A stretch of 48,857 nucleotides of DNA from Rouxiella silvae. Lineage in GTDB: Bacteria > Pseudomonadota > Gammaproteobacteria > Enterobacterales > Enterobacteriaceae. The position numbers and the translations under genes were made by a program. The notes under the pieces were generated by a model. It was not told where the DNA came from, searched no databases, and was given only the letters and a program-made list of their open reading frames with translations. The first letter of the stretch is position 1. Each line of letters begins with the position of its first letter. Below, piece after piece: positions 7,657 to 14,214 of this stretch. The stretch covers positions 1 through 48,857 of the forward strand of contig NZ_MRWD01000044.1 of assembly GCF_002093625.1 (NCBI RefSeq), in the 5' to 3' direction.

Positions 7657-7777
7657 AAGGTCGATGGCGTAAGCCGTTGGTCTTGCCTCTGTTTACGGGT
7701 TGGTCCCCGTAAGCAATTCCCGGTTAACTTTGGTCGGTGACCCGGGGTAATCAAACCCACTTCGGTGGGTTTTTTTA
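7657..7777 (+). ncRNA. Candidate antisense sRNA targeting five phage ribosome binding sites
   Basis: A predicted RNA of about 120 nt on the + strand, opposite to the leftward early leader. It begins after an extended -10 and ends in a textbook terminator: ACCCAC, UUCG loop, GUGGGU, then seven U. An internal hairpin UUACGGG / CCCGUAA lies at 7693-7713. The stretch 7676-7697 includes GGUCUUGCCUCUGUUUACG, which is perfectly complementary to the leader and Shine-Dalgarno of five phage genes (starts at 4342, 7261, 9649, 12094, 12764) over 15, 14, 21, 14 and 21 nt. Pairing would cover AGAGG and block ribosome binding. The terminator has no other gene to serve. Existence and function are inferred from sequence. 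Confidence 0.7.
7751..7777 (+). terminator. Terminator of the candidate sRNA
   Basis: AACCCAC TTCG GTGGGTT followed by a T run, + strand only. No protein gene on the + strand ends upstream, so it points to a short untranslated transcript. Confidence 0.85.
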
Positions 7778-7950
7778 CGTCTGCATTTTGGTGCGGCTCT
7801 TTACCCGCCGTCAGAACGTGATAACTAAACTCATCAAACAGCTGCGCCGTTAATTACTCTCCGCAAATCATCCTAGTGTTCATATGCCCCAGGCGGCTAC
7901 TTCGTGGGCTATCCGTGCCTACTTTGCGGTGTTTCGTTTTGATGGGACTA

Positions 7951-7992
7951 ATGATGCTACTTTTGGTAGTGGTAGTCAACTACAAAAAGTAG
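7951..7992 (-). promoter_or_regulatory. Leftward early promoter PL with two repressor operators (OL)
   Basis: On the minus strand: -35 TTGACT (7974-7979), 17-bp spacer, -10 CATCAT (7951-7956). Two 13-bp dyads overlap it: CTACAAAAAGTAG (7980-7992) upstream of the -35 and CTACTTTTGGTAG (7957-7969) in the spacer, 23 bp apart. The arrangement mirrors the rightward promoter exactly. Confidence 0.85.
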
Positions 7993-8046
7993 AAAGTAAT
8001 GACGTGAGATATTCCACTTGAAGTTAAGTGTTGATTCACAAAGAAT

Positions 8047-8068
8047 TTAAAAGCCGACGGTGTCGGCT
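8047..8068 (-). terminator. Terminator after the repressor gene
   Basis: On the minus strand AGCCGAC ACC GTCGGCT followed by TTTAAAT, just past the cI stop codon. Confidence 0.7.
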
Positions 8069-8075
8069 AGAGGTA

Positions 8076-8798
8076 TTAGTAAAAGTCGTTAAATTGAAGG
8101 GGTAAGTGCTTGATTAGTCTTCCAAATATGAAAAGTTCATGCATTTCATTTGGCTCAATATAGAAAGGGGGGTAAGTCGGATTATCGGATAACACGGCTA
8201 GCTTTCTACCTTTAATTCGTTGTAATCGCTTAATGAAAGTTGAATCTTCGAAGTTAAAAACATATACGCCGTCACCAATGAAATGGTCAATTTTTGAATC
8301 AATAAAGAGCAAGTCTTTAGGTTTTAATGTTGGGGCCATACTATCACCATCAACATTTATCAGTTTTATACCTTCAAGCGTTTTTCTGCCAAAGAGTTCA
8401 TATATTCGCTCCTTGGGGATCTCCATAGACCTGATTATTTCTGGAAAATCTGTGTTTTTGTAACCTGTTCCAGCAGAAGCGAAAACGTCTAACTGCTCTA
8501 ATCTTTCTGTGTCTTTTTCAACTAAAACAATAGTGTCACCACCAACGCCATAATCTAAATACGCTGGCGACACACCGAAGTGATTGGCGATTTTAATCAT
8601 CTTTTCGTCTCTGGGCTTCGCTGTGCCCATGGTATAACGCCGCGCCATCTCATATGAGACACCACATACATTTTTTAACGCTGACACCGACACATCTTGC
8701 TCAATCATTAGGCGATTAAGTCGGCTCGCGAAATCTTTATATTTTTCTTCATCTTCTACCATACGTAGAAGGTTACTTAGTTCTAGGAGTTTCGTCAT
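8076..8798 (-). CDS. cI: CI-like prophage repressor (HTH + S24 self-cleaving domain)
   Basis: Lysogeny repressor of 240 aa. Residues 22-75 form the helix-turn-helix domain (VSALKNVCGVSYEMARRYTMG). The C-terminal S24/LexA-like domain shows the Ala-Gly cleavage site A109-G110 (FASAGTGY), catalytic S153 (VDGDSMAPTL) and K190 (TFIKRLQR), so induction by RecA-stimulated self-cleavage is expected. It is flanked by matching operator pairs at 7957-7992 and 8801-8836. No Shine-Dalgarno is seen before the ATG, and the predicted maintenance promoter (-10 TAAAAT at 8817-8822) would start transcription only about 12 nt upstream, as in nearly leaderless lambda cI mRNA. Confidence 0.93.
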   Translation of the reverse strand: MTKLLELSNLLRMVEDEEKYKDFASRLNRLMIEQDVSVSALKNVCGVSYEMARRYTMGTAKPRDEKMIKIANHFGVSPAYLDYGVGGDTIVLVEKDTERLEQLDVFASAGTGYKNTDFPEIIRSMEIPKERIYELFGRKTLEGIKLINVDGDSMAPTLKPKDLLFIDSKIDHFIGDGVYVFNFEDSTFIKRLQRIKGRKLAVLSDNPTYPPFYIEPNEMHELFIFGRLIKHLPLQFNDFY

Positions 8799-8800
8799 TT

Positions 8801-8842
8801 CTATTTTTTGTAGTTGATTTTATCTACTTAAAGTAGCATTAT
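8801..8842 (+). promoter_or_regulatory. Rightward early promoter PR with two repressor operators (OR)
   Basis: -35 TTGATT (8814-8819), 17-bp spacer, -10 CATTAT (8837-8842). Operators CTATTTTTTGTAG (8801-8813) and CTACTTAAAGTAG (8824-8836) lie 23 bp apart, the same geometry as OL. The second is a perfect palindrome. The divergent maintenance promoter for cI overlaps it. Confidence 0.85.
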
Positions 8843-8869
8843 GATTTCAATTAACACTCGGAGATCGTT

Positions 8870-9118
8870 ATGTCTACTAAATCAAAAAATATTACACATG
8901 AGGCCGTGCGGGCGATTGGCTCAATTTCAGCCGTCTCTCGTCGCTTTGACTTCAAGTCTGTCCAATCGGTAGCAAACTGGATTAATCATGATCAAGTTCC
9001 TGCGGAAAGAGTTATTCAACTTTGTGCTTGGGGTAATTGGAAGGTTACGCCCCATGAATTACGGCCAGATATTTACCCAAATCCGGGAGATGGCGTCCCC
9101 GAAGTTTCATTAGCTTAA
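8870..9118 (+). CDS. ydaS: Cro-like / YdaS-family DNA-binding protein
   Basis: An 82-residue helix-turn-helix protein of the YdaS/Cro type: VRAIGSISAVSRRFDFKS then VQSVANWINHDQVPAERVIQLC. It is the first gene under PR, divergent from cI, which is the place of cro in lambdoid phages. Its function is therefore expected to be repression of the CI maintenance promoter and of the early promoters in the lytic choice. The Shine-Dalgarno CGGAG precedes the ATG. YdaS was once named an antitoxin in the Rac prophage; here the Cro role fits better. Confidence 0.85.
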   Translation: MSTKSKNITHEAVRAIGSISAVSRRFDFKSVQSVANWINHDQVPAERVIQLCAWGNWKVTPHELRPDIYPNPGDGVPEVSLA

Positions 9119-9137
9119 TCATCAGCTATCTAAAAAT

Positions 9138-9155
9138 CTGATTATCAATAATCAA
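9138..9155. promoter_or_regulatory. Palindromic site upstream of ydaT
   Basis: CTGATTATCAATAATCAA differs by two bases from the perfect palindrome CTGATTATCGATAATCAG at 4560-4577. It sits 20 bp before the ydaT start. A regulator site is suspected; the protein is unknown. Confidence 0.4.
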
Positions 9156-9174
9156 CTTGCGACAGGAGACGCAT

Positions 9175-9633
9175 ATGGACATCAACTTACTAAAAACCGA
9201 GTTGGAATCGTGGGCGGCAGAAGTAGGGCAAGAGCACGTAGCAATTGAGGTTAGCCGCTATTTTTTACTTCTTGGCGGTGGCCCACGCGTTCGGCTTCAT
9301 CAAATTGAGCACAGCGGTGTCGCCGATTGGCGGGCAATAAATAACAACCGGCAGCAGATATTTAGATGGCTTCGCGGAGATTCACGCGCTTCAGCTCAAA
9401 AGCTTCAAGAGCTGGCCCCTGCGATTCAGGCCGCACTGCCGGCAGAACGACGAGCAAAACTAGATGGCGATGTATCGATGCTTTACCTGGTCTCGATCGC
9501 CATTCGCGAGTTTGCCGCTGCGATCATCGCCATCCTTCTAGATGACCGTGACATGTCACAGCGATTAGCAATAGCAAACTCGGCAATGGCAGCTATGGCA
9601 CCAGTATTACAACTGCGGACGACCACCGCGTAA
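9175..9633 (+). CDS. ydaT: YdaT-family early regulator (CII position)
   Basis: A 152-residue protein resembling Rac prophage YdaT: NNNRQQIFRWLRGDSRASAQ, then LQELAPAIQAALPAERRAKL and a helical C-terminus. YdaT proteins are DNA-binding, toxic when overproduced, and occupy the place of lambda cII. In this phage the gene follows cro directly. I chose ATG 9175 because GGAGACGC precedes it; the frame is open to 9157 but that start has no ribosome site. Confidence 0.75.
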   Translation: MDINLLKTELESWAAEVGQEHVAIEVSRYFLLLGGGPRVRLHQIEHSGVADWRAINNNRQQIFRWLRGDSRASAQKLQELAPAIQAALPAERRAKLDGDVSMLYLVSIAIREFAAAIIAILLDDRDMSQRLAIANSAMAAMAPVLQLRTTTA

Positions 9634-9649
9634 ACAGAGGCAAGACCAA
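9629..9649 (+). promoter_or_regulatory. Shared RBS motif, target site 3
   Basis: CGTAAACAGAGGCAAGACCA plus the A of the start codon: 21 nt perfectly complementary to the candidate sRNA. It includes the Shine-Dalgarno of the gene at 9649. Confidence 0.78.
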
Positions 9650-9876
9650 TGCACAATTCGATGAACCAGATCACTTACCGGAATGGTTTCCAGCTTAATG
9701 GCCAACCGGCTACGGTTGAGGAAATTACACCGATTTTTGAAAAACGCCGTGCTGCCGCGCTTACTGTTTGGGAAGAATACGAGCAAAACAAAGCGCAGCT
9801 GCGCCAGATGCTGGATCTCTCACCAGAAGAGTATCAGCGGGCATGTCGCCAGATAGCTGACGCATTAGGGATTTGA
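9649..9876 (+). CDS. Small early phage protein, unknown
   Basis: A 75-residue protein with a beta-like N-terminus (ITYRNGFQLNGQPATVEEI) and two predicted helices rich in Gln and Glu (EQNKAQLRQMLDLSPEEYQ). No family recognised. The start at 9649 is supported by AGAGG in the shared motif; an internal ATG at 9661 lacks a ribosome site. It lies between ydaT and the replication gene and is a predicted target of the sRNA. Confidence 0.75.
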   Translation: MHNSMNQITYRNGFQLNGQPATVEEITPIFEKRRAAALTVWEEYEQNKAQLRQMLDLSPEEYQRACRQIADALGI

Positions 9877-9880
9877 ATCT

Positions 9881-10648
9881 ATGAGTATGACCCTAATGGC
9901 CAAGGCTATGAGCGTCAAAGTGGGTAGCCCTTTGCGTAAACTGGTACTGATTAAGCTGGCTGATAACGCCAACGATAAAGGCGAGTGCTGGCCTTCGTAT
10001 GGCCACGTAGCTGAACAGTGTGAATGCAGTAAAAGCTCGGTAAAGGAACATATCGCGGCATTGATTAAGATGGGCTTTATTTCGAAAGAGAATCGTCTTG
10101 GTGTGAATAATGGAAAGGGGAATACCTCAAACGTTTACTACCTGACCCTTGAAAACCCTGTGCCGCGAGAAAGCATAGCCCCTGTGCCGTCAAAAAGCAC
10201 AGGTGGGGTTTCTGCTGACTCCCCTGTGCCGTCAGAAAGCACACCCCCTGTGCCGCCTGCTGGCACCAGAATCAGTCACTCTTTTGAACCAGTCAATGAA
10301 CCTATTGATACTCCGTCTGCTGACGCAGACGAACAGGAAGCGCCAAAAGTTAACGCAATAGATTTCACCAACGTTCTGTCGGCATATCACGAAATCGTGC
10401 CTGAAATGCCAGCGGTAAAACTTCTGACCGACTCTCGCAAAAAGACTTTCAGGAACTTCTGGAAGAAATTCAATTTCAATCAGGCTCGTTGGGAGGCGTA
10501 TTTAACATACATCGCCGGTAACTGCCGCTGGATGCTGGAAGATAGGCCAAATGGCAACGGTGGATTCTGGAAGTGCAAAAACTTCGACTACCTGATGACT
10601 GAGCGCTGCTATGTGGCCGTGAAAGAGGAGCGTGCCAATGACCGATAA
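9881..10648 (+). CDS. Replication initiator, lambda O-like
   Basis: A 255-residue protein with an N-terminal winged helix-turn-helix (GECWPSYGHVAEQCECSKSSVKEHIAALIKMGFI), a Pro/Ser-rich middle (85-125) and a C-terminal domain ending in FWKCKNFDYLMTERC, as in many phage O-type initiators. It should bind the origin and recruit the helicase encoded next. The DNA for the middle part consists of four repeats that look like origin iterons (10156-10268), so the origin is inside the gene as in lambda. It overlaps the helicase start. Confidence 0.82.
   Translation: MSMTLMAKAMSVKVGSPLRKLVLIKLADNANDKGECWPSYGHVAEQCECSKSSVKEHIAALIKMGFISKENRLGVNNGKGNTSNVYYLTLENPVPRESIAPVPSKSTGGVSADSPVPSESTPPVPPAGTRISHSFEPVNEPIDTPSADADEQEAPKVNAIDFTNVLSAYHEIVPEMPAVKLLTDSRKKTFRNFWKKFNFNQARWEAYLTYIAGNCRWMLEDRPNGNGGFWKCKNFDYLMTERCYVAVKEERANDR
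10156..10268 (+). repeat. Four iterons, probable phage replication origin
   Basis: Repeats beginning CCCTGTGCCG start at 10156, 10180, 10222 and 10246, spaced 24, 42 and 24 bp. The second has inverted arms CCTGTGC / GCACAGG and the third is nearly the same. They code for repeated PVPSxST in the initiator. Lambda O binds comparable dyad iterons inside its own gene. Confidence 0.65.
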
Positions 10649-12053
10649 CGTTATCGCATTACTGCCGCATAACATCGAGGCTGAACAGGCCGTGCTCGGT
10701 GGTCTGATGCTGAATACTGATGAGGACCGCTGCCAGACAGTCCTATCTATCCTGAAGCCTGACACGTTCCATTTGAGAGGTCATAGAGCCATTTATCTGG
10801 CATTGCGTGGATTGATCAAGACCCATCAGCCGACTGACCTCATTACCGTTAGCCACGCTCTTGAGTCGAAAGGGGAGTTGGATCTGATCGGCGGCTTCGG
10901 ATATCTGGCCCAGCTTTGCCAGGTGCCAAGTGTGGCCAGCATGGTGAATTACGCGAGGATAGTCCGTGACAAAGCCGTGCAGCGCTACACGCTTGAAAAA
11001 CTCTATTCCTGTATCGAGCTGGTTAACGCAAATAATGGGCAAGACATCGAGTCAAAACTATCCAGCGTCCAGCAGATGATTACCGCAGTCACCGATCATG
11101 CTCGTACTGGCCGAAAAGGGGGATTGCGTCCCGCCAGTGATGTAATCGGCGATTGGGTTGATGATATTGATCGCCGGTTTAGCGATCCGGATGGTGCGGC
11201 GGGGTTCACCCTGGGAATTGAAGATTTGGATCGTCTCATGGCACCTAAACAGACGCTTCGCGGCGCGCTGGTTGTAGTCGGTGCGCGGCCCAAAATGGGT
11301 AAGACATCCACCTACAACAAAATCGCCACACACTTTGCCCTTAATCATCGAGTGCCGACACTCGTTTTCAGTCTGGAAATGACAGACCGAGCGATCATTG
11401 AGCGCATGGTGGCACAGGAAGCCAAGGTGAATTCTGAAATCTTCTATGTTGGTGCGAAAAACGATAGCGATATGGCTCGAGCCATGGCGAAAGCGGGGGA
11501 GCTGGCAGAATCTAATCTAATGATCGATAGCACGCCCGGTGTAACGCTGGCTCACATTGAGGCGGAATGTCGCAAGGTAAAGCGGCAGCGCGGAGATATC
11601 GGTCTGGTGGCTGTAGATTACCTCACGTTAATGAAGCCCGAAGCAGCTGAGCGCCGAGACATTGCTTACGGTGATATCACTACCGGCCTAAAGAACCTGG
11701 CTAAGGAGCTGAATTGCGTGGTGCTGCTGCTGACCCAGCTTAACCGAAAATTGGAAGAGCGCGCAGATAAACGCCCACACCCTTCAGACAGTAAGGACTC
11801 TGGCCAGATTGAGCAGGATTGCGACGTATGGATCGGCCTCTATCGTGATGCCATCTATAACAAAAACTCAGACCCCACCTTAATGGAAATGATATTGCGT
11901 CTGAACCGCGAGGGAGCCAGTGGGACGGCGTACTCAAAAATGGTTGATGGCTCAATCAGAGATATAACCCATGAGGAGGGTGAAAGGCTGGCCCAGACAG
12001 GGCAAGAGCGTACAAACCGTTATAGCAAAAAATCCTTAAGCGAAGAATTCTAA
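10638..12053 (+). CDS. DnaB-type replicative helicase
   Basis: A 471-residue hexameric 5'-3' DNA helicase for phage replication. The N-terminal domain begins PHNIEAEQAVLGGLMLN as in host DnaB. The RecA-like core has Walker A GARPKMGKTS (about 218-227), Walker B IGLVAVDYL, and the motif LLLTQLNRKLEERADKRP with SDSKDSGQIEQD. The start at 10638 has GAGGAG 7 nt upstream; a GTG at 10632 is possible. It makes the phage independent of host DnaB loading, as in P22-type phages rather than lambda P. Confidence 0.95.
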   Translation: MTDNVIALLPHNIEAEQAVLGGLMLNTDEDRCQTVLSILKPDTFHLRGHRAIYLALRGLIKTHQPTDLITVSHALESKGELDLIGGFGYLAQLCQVPSVASMVNYARIVRDKAVQRYTLEKLYSCIELVNANNGQDIESKLSSVQQMITAVTDHARTGRKGGLRPASDVIGDWVDDIDRRFSDPDGAAGFTLGIEDLDRLMAPKQTLRGALVVVGARPKMGKTSTYNKIATHFALNHRVPTLVFSLEMTDRAIIERMVAQEAKVNSEIFYVGAKNDSDMARAMAKAGELAESNLMIDSTPGVTLAHIEAECRKVKRQRGDIGLVAVDYLTLMKPEAAERRDIAYGDITTGLKNLAKELNCVVLLLTQLNRKLEERADKRPHPSDSKDSGQIEQDCDVWIGLYRDAIYNKNSDPTLMEMILRLNREGASGTAYSKMVDGSIRDITHEEGERLAQTGQERTNRYSKKSLSEEF

Positions 12054-12080
12054 ACCACGCCTGACCAGCGTTTAAACCAA

Positions 12081-12094
12081 AGAGGCAAGACCAA
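12081..12094 (+). promoter_or_regulatory. Shared RBS motif, target site 4
   Basis: AGAGGCAAGACCA plus the A of the start codon: 14 nt complementary to the candidate sRNA. It contains the Shine-Dalgarno of the gene at 12094. Upstream bases differ from copies 3 and 6. Confidence 0.75.
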
Positions 12095-12516
12095 TGCACT
12101 CAGTTAACGATCTGATCGTAGACACTCGCTCAATTTTTGATGACGGCCGCGATTACACCGCGTGCGTACTGGACAATATCAACGCAGCGGCGCGTGCCAG
12201 AACCCGGACAAGTTATGTCCCACCTATTAAAGCAGCCCAAGTATCTAAGCCTGTAACTGAATCTGGCCCAATAGTGAAGATTGGGGAGCGTGCCAGCTAT
12301 GGCCGTAATGTTTGCCGTGGCATTTACGAATTAGAGCTGCGTGGCCGCTCGGCTGACTACATCGCGATAGCTTTACGCATGCCACTTGGCCGTGTTGAGC
12401 ACATTCTCAAACACGACACGGGAACTCGCAGAAAAATCTATCAAGAAGTGAATAGCGTACCGGCTCCGGCAGAGCGCGAAATAATGAAGCGCATGGCCGC
12501 AGAGACCAGGGCGTAG
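12094..12516 (+). CDS. Early phage protein with possible HTH, unknown
   Basis: A 140-residue protein. The segment ELELRGRSADYIAIALRMPLGRVEHILKHD (about 81-110) reads as a helix-turn-helix of the sigma/AraC-like type. The N-terminal 60 residues are charged and probably flexible. It follows the helicase after 40 bp and carries the shared ribosome-site motif, so it is probably regulated with xis and the recombinase. No named family. Confidence 0.75.
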   Translation: MHSVNDLIVDTRSIFDDGRDYTACVLDNINAAARARTRTSYVPPIKAAQVSKPVTESGPIVKIGERASYGRNVCRGIYELELRGRSADYIAIALRMPLGRVEHILKHDTGTRRKIYQEVNSVPAPAEREIMKRMAAETRA

Positions 12517-12518
12517 CT

Positions 12519-12767
12519 ATGGGCCAGTCAGATTATCTACCACCTGGATTACCCCATAATCGATGTGAATGGCCGCAGGATCTTAGAGATTTGGAAAACC
12601 TCGATATGCGAGCCAGCGGTTTAATCAAAAACATAGTTTTGAAAAAGATCACCCGAGGCAGTGTTGAGCAGCAGATTAAGCAGGTTGACGAGCGGTACCG
12701 GGATCATTTCAAAGCACGCCTGAATTACTGGCGCGAATACCACGTAAACAGAGGCAAGACCAAATGA
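12519..12767 (+). CDS. Small early phage protein, unknown
   Basis: An 82-residue basic protein with a helical C-terminal half (SVEQQIKQVDERYRDHFKARLNYWREY). It begins 2 bp after the previous stop and ends overlapping the next start by 4 bp. Its last codons (VNRGKTK) are made from the shared ribosome-site motif that serves the next gene, so that motif is coding here. Confidence 0.75.
   Translation: MGQSDYLPPGLPHNRCEWPQDLRDLENLDMRASGLIKNIVLKKITRGSVEQQIKQVDERYRDHFKARLNYWREYHVNRGKTK
12743..12763 (+). promoter_or_regulatory. Shared RBS motif, target site 5
   Basis: CGTAAACAGAGGCAAGACCA plus one A: 21 nt perfectly complementary to the candidate sRNA, ending directly before the ATG at 12764. It lies inside the 3' end of the preceding gene. 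Confidence 0.78.
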
Positions 12768-13234
12768 AAGACCAAACAGTAGAAAGCCTGATGCAAAAAC
12801 TTGATGAAGCAACCACCCTGATTAATAAGCTGCGCCGTTCAGCAAAGCATTACCAGCGTGAGTGCTATACCTGGCGGCAGTGTGCACAGAAAGCAGAGGC
12901 CGAACTAGCCAAGCCTAAAGGCGACGCGGTGCCGGTGGCTTACTTGTACCAGTACGCTGGATGTGAAACCTGTGAGGGATTCAGAGACTGGCGCGAGGAG
13001 TTGAGTAGAGAGAGACCGCCTGAATGGATGATTAAAACAGGTAAGGTCACTGGATTAGTTGAGCTATTCACCCACGCCCAGCCGGTGCCGGTGGTTGTGT
13101 TGCCTCCCGCACCGACTGGTCATGATTGCCCTGAACACATTCAAGACCCTTTTTCTTGGGCGTGCGGCGCAGAATGGATGCTTATGCGTGTGCAGGATTC
13201 GCTTAAATCTGCCGATGGCGAGGGGGAGTTATGA
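12764..13234 (+). CDS. Accessory early protein, coiled-coil N-terminus
   Basis: A 156-residue protein: residues 1-48 are a helical, probably coiled-coil region (SLMQKLDEATTLINKLRRS), followed by VPVAYLYQYAGCETCEGF and a C-terminal part with PVVVLPPAPTGHDCPEHI. This modular form (coiled coil, then VAW/VAYL segment with VVLPP) is common in Ead/Eae-like accessory proteins of lambdoid prophages. Function unknown. Confidence 0.75.
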   Translation: MKDQTVESLMQKLDEATTLINKLRRSAKHYQRECYTWRQCAQKAEAELAKPKGDAVPVAYLYQYAGCETCEGFRDWREELSRERPPEWMIKTGKVTGLVELFTHAQPVPVVVLPPAPTGHDCPEHIQDPFSWACGAEWMLMRVQDSLKSADGEGEL

Positions 13235-13524
13235 GAACTGACGAACTAAAACAGCACATTGAAGAAACTGGGGAATCTGCATTTGAAATTCTATCTGATG
13301 CGCTGCCAAAGGTTTCAGCCAAATTTTATCGCCTTGAAAAGAGTATGGCTAAGTTACTTGATGAAGTTAGGGAGCATTTCCCAGAAGCTATATTTTACAC
13401 GTCCGGTGGAGATGGTTTTGCGCTATCCCTTGGCGATACCCACTCTGGAAGAGGATGGCAACCAAACAATGAGCTTGTCGCAGTATTTGCTACTAAATTA
13501 CATGTGGCGGGGGGTGACTGGTGA
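13231..13524 (+). CDS. Small accessory phage protein, unknown
   Basis: A 97-residue protein: a helical N-terminus (RLEKSMAKLLDEVREHFPEA) and a C-terminus ending in LHVAGGDW. It overlaps both neighbours by a few bases (ATGAG and TGATG junctions), so it is translated as part of the operon. No family recognised. Confidence 0.75.
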   Translation: MRTDELKQHIEETGESAFEILSDALPKVSAKFYRLEKSMAKLLDEVREHFPEAIFYTSGGDGFALSLGDTHSGRGWQPNNELVAVFATKLHVAGGDW

Positions 13525-13817
13525 TGAGCGATAAAATCAGTGAGCGTAAACCAGATGGCGGCCTTCAAGAGTGGATTGATTTCTACGAGATGGCTGCCGA
13601 TGGCGACGAAGCCCCTACCGAACTATTGATGCTGCTTATCGAATTGCGTGCTCATCGCCGCCGCGCCGCCGAGGTTAAGCCGGTTGAACTGCCGGAAGCT
13701 GACTTAGTTTACTACACGGTAACGGATACGTTCGGGGATGAGGGATGCATGATGATCCCATTATCACTGGCGATAGCAGCCATCAAAGCCGCTGGCGGCA
13801 CCGTGGCGGGTGAGTGA
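13524..13817 (+). CDS. Small accessory phage protein, unknown
   Basis: A 97-residue acidic protein (ISERKPDGGLQEWIDFYEMAADGDEAPTEL) with a helical middle. The ATG at 13524 shares a base with the preceding stop (TGATG); an in-frame GTG at 13521 is the alternative. No family recognised. Confidence 0.72.
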   Translation: MSDKISERKPDGGLQEWIDFYEMAADGDEAPTELLMLLIELRAHRRRAAEVKPVELPEADLVYYTVTDTFGDEGCMMIPLSLAIAAIKAAGGTVAGE

Positions 13818-14164
13818 TGGCTAAGTCCGCAGCAGAGCGCAAAGCCGCGCAGCGAGCACGGCAGGCCGCAGGCGGTGGCCGCAAGATGGAGCTGGTTCTC
13901 GATGAGCAAGAGGTGATCATGCTGGCGCAGAATTGCGCCCTTCGCCGCCCTCAGCGTGAGCCTTACGACATGGAAGAGTACATCACCATGCTGATACGCA
14001 AAGACAATACCGAGTTGCAAGCGCAGCTGGCAGAGCAGTCAAAGCGGAGCTGTGTCCGTTGTGGTGACCAATTGCCTGGTGATGCTGGTGGCTGCCCATT
14101 ACACGGTGAGGCTGCATGCTGGCAGAGTTGGGGATGGCAAGAGTTGAAATTGAAAAATTGCTAA
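13817..14164 (+). CDS. Small accessory phage protein with Cys-rich end
   Basis: A 115-residue protein with a basic N-terminus (AKSAAERKAAQRARQAAGGG) typical of phage proteins that resemble ribbon-helix-helix regulators, a helical centre, and four Cys near the C-terminus (CVRCGDQLPGDAGGCPLHGEAAC) that may bind zinc. The start overlaps the preceding stop (TGATG). It is the last rightward gene before the inverted cassette. Confidence 0.72.
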   Translation: MAKSAAERKAAQRARQAAGGGRKMELVLDEQEVIMLAQNCALRRPQREPYDMEEYITMLIRKDNTELQAQLAEQSKRSCVRCGDQLPGDAGGCPLHGEAACWQSWGWQELKLKNC

Positions 14165-14182
14165 ATAGATTTTGAAAGCTTG

Positions 14183-14213
14183 CATCAAGGCCCACAATAG
14201 GTGGGCCTTGATG
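14183..14213. terminator. Bidirectional hairpin between convergent genes
   Basis: Perfect 13-bp stem CATCAAGGCCCAC / GTGGGCCTTGATG with loop AATAG. It separates the rightward gene ending at 14164 from the leftward gene ending at 14215. T runs are short on both sides. Confidence 0.65.
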
Positions 14214-14214
14214 T

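Larger units (their letters stand above)
7633..7950 (-). other. Untranslated leader of the leftward early operon
   Basis: About 310 nt lie between the predicted leftward promoter start and the first gene at 7632. On the minus strand I find only very short reading frames (10 codons or fewer), and no N-like antiterminator gene. The leader is the exact complement of the candidate sRNA and also contains a stem at 7801-7812 (GCGGC / GCCGC type) and a segment (7826-7848) resembling the sequence just before the DUF1367 gene. Confidence 0.6.

Noticed and set aside
8870-9633. YdaS-YdaT as a toxin-antitoxin pair
   Set aside because: The two genes lie under PR in the cro and cII positions, opposite to cI. 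Regulation of lysis/lysogeny explains them better.
10156-10268. Regular repeats as a CRISPR array
   Set aside because: The units are short, imperfect, lie inside a coding sequence and have no spacers of even length. They fit origin iterons.
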